A stretch of 64,000 bases of DNA from Trachythela sp. YZ-2020 (taxonomy: Eukaryota > Cnidaria > Anthozoa > Malacalcyonacea > Clavulariidae): assembly GCA_016169945.1 (NCBI GenBank), contig JADLSH010000061.1:1612001-1676000 (forward strand), in the 5' to 3' direction. Below the pieces are notes generated by a model. The model worked only from the letters and a program-made list of their open reading frames with translations, was not told the DNA's origin and ran no database searches. How positions within the stretch are numbered: position 1 is the stretch's first letter; each line of letters opens with the position of its first letter. The translations under genes and the position numbers were made by a program. Shown one piece after another: positions 58,149 to 64,000 of this stretch.

Positions 58149-59348
58149 GGGGGTACACTACAAAATTTTAAAGGAAAATCCTATTTTTGAAATTAGCCAT
58201 ATTATGCATCGTTAATGATCCATTTTTCGTTTTCTGGTGTAAATTTTTCTATTTGTTTGGCGGAAAATGGGTAGATAAGGGAAAATAGCAGCTTGTTTGA
58301 AATTTTGTCCCGTAGTAACCACCATAGCAACGACATCCACCTACCCACCCCTAGCTATATAGTGAATTTAAACGATTTTATTTCAAATTACACCAAGTAC
58401 AAGTAGGTTATATTTAGGCGGGAGAGGCGTTATAATGGCGTGAAAGTAAATTGTGTCCACGCTATATATTTTGTATAATTACGGTTCCACTTCAAGGCTT
58501 TGACTGATTGAGGACATCCTGTAAAGTCCGACGAAAGTCGATCTGCCATAACCTTTCAAAGAACCGAAGGGTTAAACATTGGTGTCTTTTTAAAGACGGC
58601 AACGGCGGAGGTCACAGCTGGGAACCAAACTTAGATGTTGAAATAGTACGTGTTAAACATTTTTGAAAAAATCTAGCATGGCATTTTCATGATATATATG
58701 CCTACCTCTCCCGTTTAGGATATGTTTGGCTATGTGACTTCGACCCCGAATTAGTCAACGTATATTTTGTTAGCATATGAAAATATAGGGGAGCTCCATG
58801 TCCAATTTTTCATTTGTGCTTATAATATAAGTAGCTTTTATTCAGTTTTCAATTTTGACCTAATTAGCAGTACGCTAAAAACGATATCCCCTAAAGTAAT
58901 GAACCAAATGACTTCAAATTTTCAGTGAAGCTTTGTGTATACCTTATCTATGCTGTGAACTAGGATTTTTGAAATTGGCTAAATCTGTGATGTACAATCA
59001 TTATTTTTCTGACCGAAACGACATAAAAATATATGCGACATCAACTCCTTCAGAAAAAAATAACTAAAACTCAATATTTTTTAAAGATCCTAGTTCACAG
59101 CATACACGTCATATATTGGTTTCTATTTTTACCATTTTTGAAGATTTGTCATGTTTGGTTGTCTTGTAATCGTTTTTATCGAGACACCATTCTTTGACTG
59201 CTGAGGGTAATTATATTGGTAACCATGGCAATCATAATTTTGAAAACTGTGTCATTGGTCATCATTTGATCAGAGGAATAGTTCTGGGCAAAAAAATTAT
59301 TGAAATAGCCATTTTTAAGAAAATAATAATTTGTTGTGGTGTACCACC
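58149..59348. mobile_element. Kolobok/piggyBac-like non-autonomous element (1.2 kb)
   Basis: Inverted ends GGGGGTACACTACAAAATTT / AAATTTGTTGTGGTGTACCACC-like (about 20 bp, some mismatches), each bordered by TTAA (58145-58148, 59349-59352). TTAA targets are used by piggyBac and Kolobok. No transposase ORF. Confidence 0.75.
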
Positions 59349-59494
59349 TTAAGTCCCGGATGTAAATTCGTGCTCTCATTGAAATCTACTTAGCAACACT
59401 GTCTTAGCAACAACAAAATCATTTTTATGGATGTGAAAAAGCACTGGAAAAAACATAAATTCAGTCAAAAGCATTTTTATGTATCTTAAGTATA

Positions 59495-59720
59495 CATAAT
59501 GGATTAATATCTACCTCCGCGCCAGGAGGTTATGTTTTAACCCGGTTTGTATGTGTATATGTGTGTGTTTGTTTGTCTGTAAGCACGATAACTAAAAAAG
59601 TATCAATCAATACGCGGAGCTAATGGCCATGGGCGAAGGTTGTTACAACTTGTGCGTTTTTACACGTGTATGTCGAGGGAAACAGCAGTTAGGTGGACTT
59701 GAGATATACTCTAGCGCAGT
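59495..59720. repeat. Dispersed repeat with CCTCCGCGCCAGGAGGTTATG
   Basis: ACCTCCGCGCCAGGAGGTTA, then GT-rich (TGTGTGTTTGTTTGTCTGTA) and AGCACGATAACT. I recognise this as a motif set of a dispersed repeat in marine invertebrate DNA. Boundaries uncertain. Confidence 0.4.
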
Positions 59721-59803
59721 CTCTCACGTTAAAAAACCCATGAAAATTAAACCATGAAAATGCATGAACATAAACGGTTTTAGAATCGAGTTGCTCAACG
59801 TTT

Positions 59804-61925
59804 AGGCCTGCTCTGGGATCTTAACTCGCCGCGAGTTAAGGCGAGTTTAGGCGATTTAAGAAAAAACACAACTTTTAGGTAATTAAATATGCAAGTATAG
59901 GACCTTTAAGCAAAATACATTAATAATACATAATTAATTGTGAGTGCATAGTACATGCATAGAATAGGAAATGACTAGAAGGGCCACTTGAGGCCGAACC
60001 TTTGAAGTTTTTGACGCTGCGCATGTCGCATTACGCATGTTCATTACCATTATTCTAGCCAGTCAATTGCATTTTCTGACCAATAAACACGCTGAACTGG
60101 CTGGTCCGCCATTATTCTGGCCAGATAACTGCATAAAAATAGGGTGTCACGTTGCACTGCTGAGTGGCCTTTCTGGTCATTTCCTATTGTGTGGTACATG
60201 TATTTTAAAAGAGCTCCAATCCCCACACACACCACCAGGGGGTCTGGGGTGACTGTCATGTAAACAAGACCCAGTTGAAACTTATTATTAATTTGCTTGT
60301 TGTTTTGCCGTATTACTAATTTTAAGGTTATACCACCAAATTGCTGGAATTAATACAATGAAGAACATAAACCGCTATATAATAACATTTTTTAAAAATT
60401 GAATTGCATACTAATACATATTACTAAGTTCAGGCCTGGAACCACAACCAATTGGAAATCTGAAAAATCAGGGTTGTGGTTTGAATGTAGGAACGATGAG
60501 TTTTAGTGCACCCCATGGGGGTGCCCTATATTTTGAGAATTTCCAAATGCATGAATGTCCTTGGAAATTCCAAGGTTACAGAATATATTAAAACTCTGAT
60601 ATAAATGCATTTTCCAATGTGGCAATACATTATAGTTATTCAAATGAAGTTTCTCAGAGTTGAATAATAAATTTCCGCTGGATAGCTTGAGAGAAGGCTA
60701 TCTCTGTTGCAGTGGCTAACATGAAGTATTTAAATGAATTCATGAAAAATGAAATGAGACGATATGATGATATCAAGATATGACATTTATGGGATAAATA
60801 TATATTATAAAAATTTATAATTTCCTTTCCATAAAAATGTGAACAGGACAAGGCTGACTATAAACGTTGACTAGGATCATGCTGTGGTTTATCAATATAA
60901 TAATGTAAGTTTCAACACTGTTGATATAAAATATTAAATGTTATGCACTACTGCAATTCAGCACTTGTATATAATATAGGAAAGGAACTGTTCAAAAGCT
61001 AATGTTGAAAACAGACTGATTCTTGCCATTCTGACTTGAATGTAAGGGTTCCTATGTCATAATATATACCTATGCTTGATAGTATGTAACTTATGAACCA
61101 GTCATTGGAAAGCCCCGCACTCCCCTACCCGGGACATGCCGGGGAATATCAGGGATGTATTTGCAGATTAGCCTATCTGTTATGCCTCGGTACCCAGGGC
61201 ATTAGACAGCATTAACTATGTGTCGTGATGGCCAGGGATTATGGACCGAATCAGCGGGGATAAGTCTGTTTGAGATGTATTATTCCTTGTTCATGGACAT
61301 TTATCCTATACTCTATAGACATTGTTTTCCTAAAAGTAGCTTTTACAGGATAATGTATTGACTTTGTATAGATTGCAAGGTACAACAGACAAAATGCAAA
61401 ATATTTACATACTTTGGCAAAGTTTGGACAAACTCTGGATTGCATGTTTGGCCTCCAAAGACCAAAATAATTTTTGGTGCCCGGGTAGCAGGGGACTTTA
61501 GTCATGTTTAGACTAGTAAGAATGCCACGTATAGCGGGGAATTAAACTGATTTAGAACACAACCTTTATCTAATGCCCTCTTGTTCCCCGGGTAGAGGGG
61601 TGCAAGGCTTTCCGGACAAGATTAGGAGGGGGGATATCCGAAAGGGCTTGCTGGAGAGAGTGGGCTTAGCCGAAACACGGGAAGTTACATGAAATAAACA
61701 ACCAGAACCCTCCTCTTCCCTTCCCTGGGGATAGGGTGTTTACACTGTATATAGTATTTACTATTTTCAGTATTTTAATTTGGTTGGCGAGTTTAGGCGA
61801 TTTAGTGCGAGTTTAGGCGATTTAGTGCGAGTTTAGGCGATTTAAGATAAACTTTGCCAATTTTTATCCGCGATTTAAGGCGAGTTAGGGCGATTTATGG
61901 CGAGTTAAGGTACCAGAGCAGGCCT
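59804..61925. mobile_element. 10-bp-repeat TIR element, copy 3 (2122 bp)
   Basis: Ends AGGCCTGCTCTGGGATCTTA and CCAGAGCAGGCCT with a perfect 6-bp duplication ACGTTT (59798-59803, 61926-61931). Arrays of 10-bp units lie inside each end. The body is homologous to copy 1 in opposite orientation (for example the shared ATAGTATTTACTATTTTCAG and CCCGGGTAG/CTACCCGGG segments). A hAT-like MITE is nested near the left end. No convincing ORF. It lies next to Polinton genes. Confidence 0.88.
59958..60193. mobile_element. hAT-like MITE nested in copy 3 (236 bp)
   Basis: Comparison with copy 1 shows extra DNA here with ends CATAGAATAGGAAATGACTA / GGTCATTTCCTATTGTGTG and a flanking duplication GTACATG (7 bp, 8 with one mismatch). 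Confidence 0.78.
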
Positions 61926-62009
61926 ACGTTTTCAGGTGTTGTAATGTTGTAAGAGACCGTCGGTAAACGATTTTGCTCTAGAAATATTCTCATGTTGTCT
62001 ATCAATGCT

Positions 62010-62585
62010 GATCATGTATTTTTACCGATTGATCATAACTTTTATAGCCATATTTTGCGACTTAAAATTGATATTAAAAGCTGCCCTAGAATGGTGTAAA
62101 CAATGGTAGTCGTTTATTATAGTCTTCATATCGTTGCGTTTGGATTGTAGAATGTTACTAACCTACTAATATTCTCTCTATATGGTTTAGCTATTGAAGT
62201 TAGTTGTTGCGTCACTATACAATCGTACTTAGTCCAAAGTGTCTGGCGCTAAATGCTAGGTTTACAATTTCTGACACTCTGTTTTTAATGTCTTGGCTAC
62301 TATAGCGCAGTCGTCGAGTATCATAAGAATATTAAACCGTTTAAAAGTCTCAGCCGCTACACACAGAAGCTTCTCCACTACCTCTTGCTCACATTGGATT
62401 GGTATAAAGTCAGAGTCTTTGATATACTTCCACTCTTGACAGGTAGTATTACAAACATAAGTGGGGCATATGAGTATAATGTGTTCGAAGTGGTTCATAT
62501 AGTCTTTCTCTAACATATCTAGTAGATATCTAGTCTTACCGCAGCCAGTCATCCCAACTATCAACATATTAAATGGCGTCTCCAT
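62010..62585 (-). pseudogene. Polinton/Maverick packaging ATPase, decayed
   Basis: The minus-strand frame opens at ATG 62585. Walker A 'IVGMTGCGKTRYLLDML' is at residues 9-25 and Walker B 'NILMILDDCA' near residue 85, typical of the FtsK/HerA-type genome-packaging ATPases of Polintons and related viruses. The frame stops at 62262, but homologous-looking sequence continues ('VNLAFSARHFGLSTIV', then 'TQQLTSIAKPYRENISRL') with frame changes down to about 62015. It lies 16 bp downstream of the capsid-type gene, the usual Polinton neighbourhood. Inactive. Confidence 0.8.
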
Positions 62586-62698
62586 ATTATATACTCGTTG
62601 TTTAGCATTGGATACTTTGTAAGTTTCGGTTGACGAAGTTTACAAGACCATCTGAGACGACGAAGATGTGACAGACAACGTCAGCAGTTGTAAATGAA

Positions 62699-63017
62699 TA
62701 CTGGGTTTGGTGGATAATCCAAGTGGGTAGATATATACACAATTTTAAGACCTATCTAGGAACGATTGCGAAAAATGCAACACTAGGTCCTCTGGCAGGA
62801 ATAGAACCCACGGCCCTGCGATTCCGGAGCAGCGCTCTAACCACTGAACTGAGCTACGGAGGCCAGTTGCTGAGCTGTAACCGTAAGTTCTGTATATATA
62901 GGTTAGAGGTTAATTCCTGCCAGAGGACCTAGTGTTGCATTTTTCTCAATCGTTCCTGGATAGGTCTTAAAATTGTGTATATATCTACCCACTTGGATTA
63001 TCCACCAAACCCAGTAT
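62699..63017. repeat. Foldback containing a tRNA-like SINE, inserted in the capsid gene
   Basis: Arms of about 103 bp (TACTGGGTTTGGTGGATAAT ... and complement) flank a tRNA-like core on the minus strand (about 62873-62800: TAGCTCAGTTCAGTGG A box, GGTTCTATTCC B box). CAGCAGTTGTA occurs on both sides (about 62681 and 63054), a likely target duplication. A head-to-head SINE arrangement is one explanation. Confidence 0.72.
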
Positions 63018-63469
63018 TCTAGTTCAACCAACTGAAGTGCAAAAAAGTCTTGTCAGCAGTTGTAGCTGTTTTCTTTATCTCCAGTATAATTCCACTCTGG
63101 GTATTTATAATCTACTTACCATGCGCTGCTGTGTCATCTTGATTACTTCTCAAGTCTAGTACTAGTCATGTATAGTCATGTACTAGTTAGGAATAGTCAT
63201 GTAGTGATCTTTCTCATACTCTGTAGCACTAAAAAGCCTGTTTGTCTCCTCGGAGAATCTACCCCTGGGTATGCCTTCACTATAGACAGAGTTTGGAACG
63301 CCTTCAATTGTTACTGTTACGCTAGTGATGTTAGGGTATAGGAATTCCTTAGACTCTGCTCTCCCTTGTTTCGTGAATGAAAACACGACAGCTTTCATGC
63401 TTTTTCTGGGTAGATTGATATTCTCATTTACCAGAGTGGTTCCTTTATCCCAGACTACTTTCTTCAGGC

Positions 63470-63706
63470 TTCGGTGGCGCAGTCGTCAGAGCAAGCGCCT
63501 TTCACCTCTGAGTTGTGGGTTCGATTCTCGCTGGGGACTCTACTCATGTCAGGGTTAGACTCCTTAGGAAAGTCGTTAATCTCGCTGGTTTCATGTGAAA
63601 AAAAGTAAGTAGGCTGTATGCTTTTATAGGTAGGCGAAATACTTGATGTAATCGGTCACTGAAAAGCCCCGACGGGGAGTGAGCTGAATAATATATGTAA
63701 TATGTA
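63470..63706 (+). repeat. tRNA-derived SINE in the capsid gene
   Basis: A tRNA-like head (TGGCGCAGTCGTCAGAGC A box, GGTTCGATTCT B box, about 63476-63540) is followed by an unrelated body of about 160 bp. It separates two pieces of the capsid-type ORF that are contiguous in meaning. Confidence 0.68.
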
Positions 63707-64000
63707 ATGAGTGTAACATGTTCGTAGGTGAGGCTTCTACCATTATTATACATAGTGACCAGTTTATCAGCGATATCCTGGTTCTCTATTGTCTCATACT
63801 CTTGTTCAATATTCTCTAGAGTTTATAGTCTTCTACAGACTCACCACTTTGAGCTACCACAATTTCGCTAGCCTTTGTTAGAGTTATTATATATCTGAAG
63901 CTGTTATTCGTTTGGAATGGGGCATACAGTCCGTTGTCTTGAATTATCCTATCCAGACTCATCTTAATTTTACTTCCATAGATAGATAGATGGAGAATGT

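Larger units (their letters stand above)
62602..63962 (-). pseudogene. Polinton/Maverick major-capsid-type protein, decayed and interrupted
   Basis: On the minus strand from ATG 63962, peptides in order include 'MSLDRIIQDNGLYAPF', a frame-breaking stop after 'GESVEDYKL', 'GRSLTYEHVTL', 'NENINLPRKSMKAVVFSF', 'SVTVTIEGVPNSVY' and 'TQSGIILEIKKTATT'. The last is 'HIFVVSDGLVNFVNRN' before the TAA at 62602. The pattern fits the double jelly-roll capsid proteins of Polintons and related viruses. Two SINE-like insertions (about 63470-63706 and 62699-63017) and frameshifts break it. The partner ATPase follows directly. The identification rests on motif memory and context, without alignment. Confidence 0.62.

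Overview
The window is animal nuclear DNA that is AT-rich, intron-rich and packed with repeats. Nothing in it looks prokaryotic: there are no operons, Shine-Dalgarno sites, CRISPR arrays or attachment sites. The mix of elements (CR1/L2-like LINEs, Penelope-like elements with hammerhead motifs, PIF/Harbinger, hAT-like and mariner-like MITEs, Ty3/Gypsy, Polinton) together with a TRPA channel gene suggests an invertebrate metazoan, most likely a cnidarian. That placement is inference.

The only host gene I can assemble is a TRPA-type cation channel on the + strand. It has thirteen exons between about 9711 and 57158. Every junction has GT/AG borders and the phases agree throughout, giving about 970 codons: N-terminal ankyrin repeats, six membrane segments with a TRPA-like pore, and a short acidic coiled-coil tail. 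The 5' end is probably missing. About 44 kb of the gene is intron, and most introns are filled with mobile DNA.

Region 1-8.9 kb, upstream of the gene, is an interrupted inverted duplication whose arms carry the remains of a zinc-finger-type ORF. Inserted in it are a MITE, a LINE 3' end, a foldback carrying a MADF exon in both arms, and a decayed Harbinger element with a clean TAA duplication (4128-6691).

The introns contain: nested LINEs (13.6-19.5 kb); a TIR element with 10-bp tandem repeats (20.5-22.9 kb); Penelope-like pieces with a well-formed hammerhead ribozyme motif (23.0-25.4 kb); and a broken Gypsy element split by a 5.77-kb DNA transposon (30305-36076). That transposon has 19-bp TIRs and a 9-bp target duplication and encodes a protein of about 1,160 codons with a zinc-binding N-terminus, a transposase-like core, a RING-H2 finger and a C-terminal Cys...Asp-x-His protease-like domain. 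It is the strongest candidate for an undescribed system here. Further on come many MITEs and foldbacks (37.6-46.4 kb), a LINE 3' end, a 21-bp minisatellite, and a 3.2-kb long-TIR element with captured coding ends (53.1-56.35 kb).

Downstream of the gene lie a TTAA-flanked element (58149-59348), a third copy of the 10-bp-repeat family (59804-61925), and on the minus strand the decayed capsid-type gene and packaging ATPase of a Polinton/Maverick that runs off the right edge. The three 10-bp-repeat elements share AGGCCTGCTCTGGG termini, and each is flanked by its own perfect 6-bp duplication. This fits a mobile family, possibly non-autonomous Polinton relatives.
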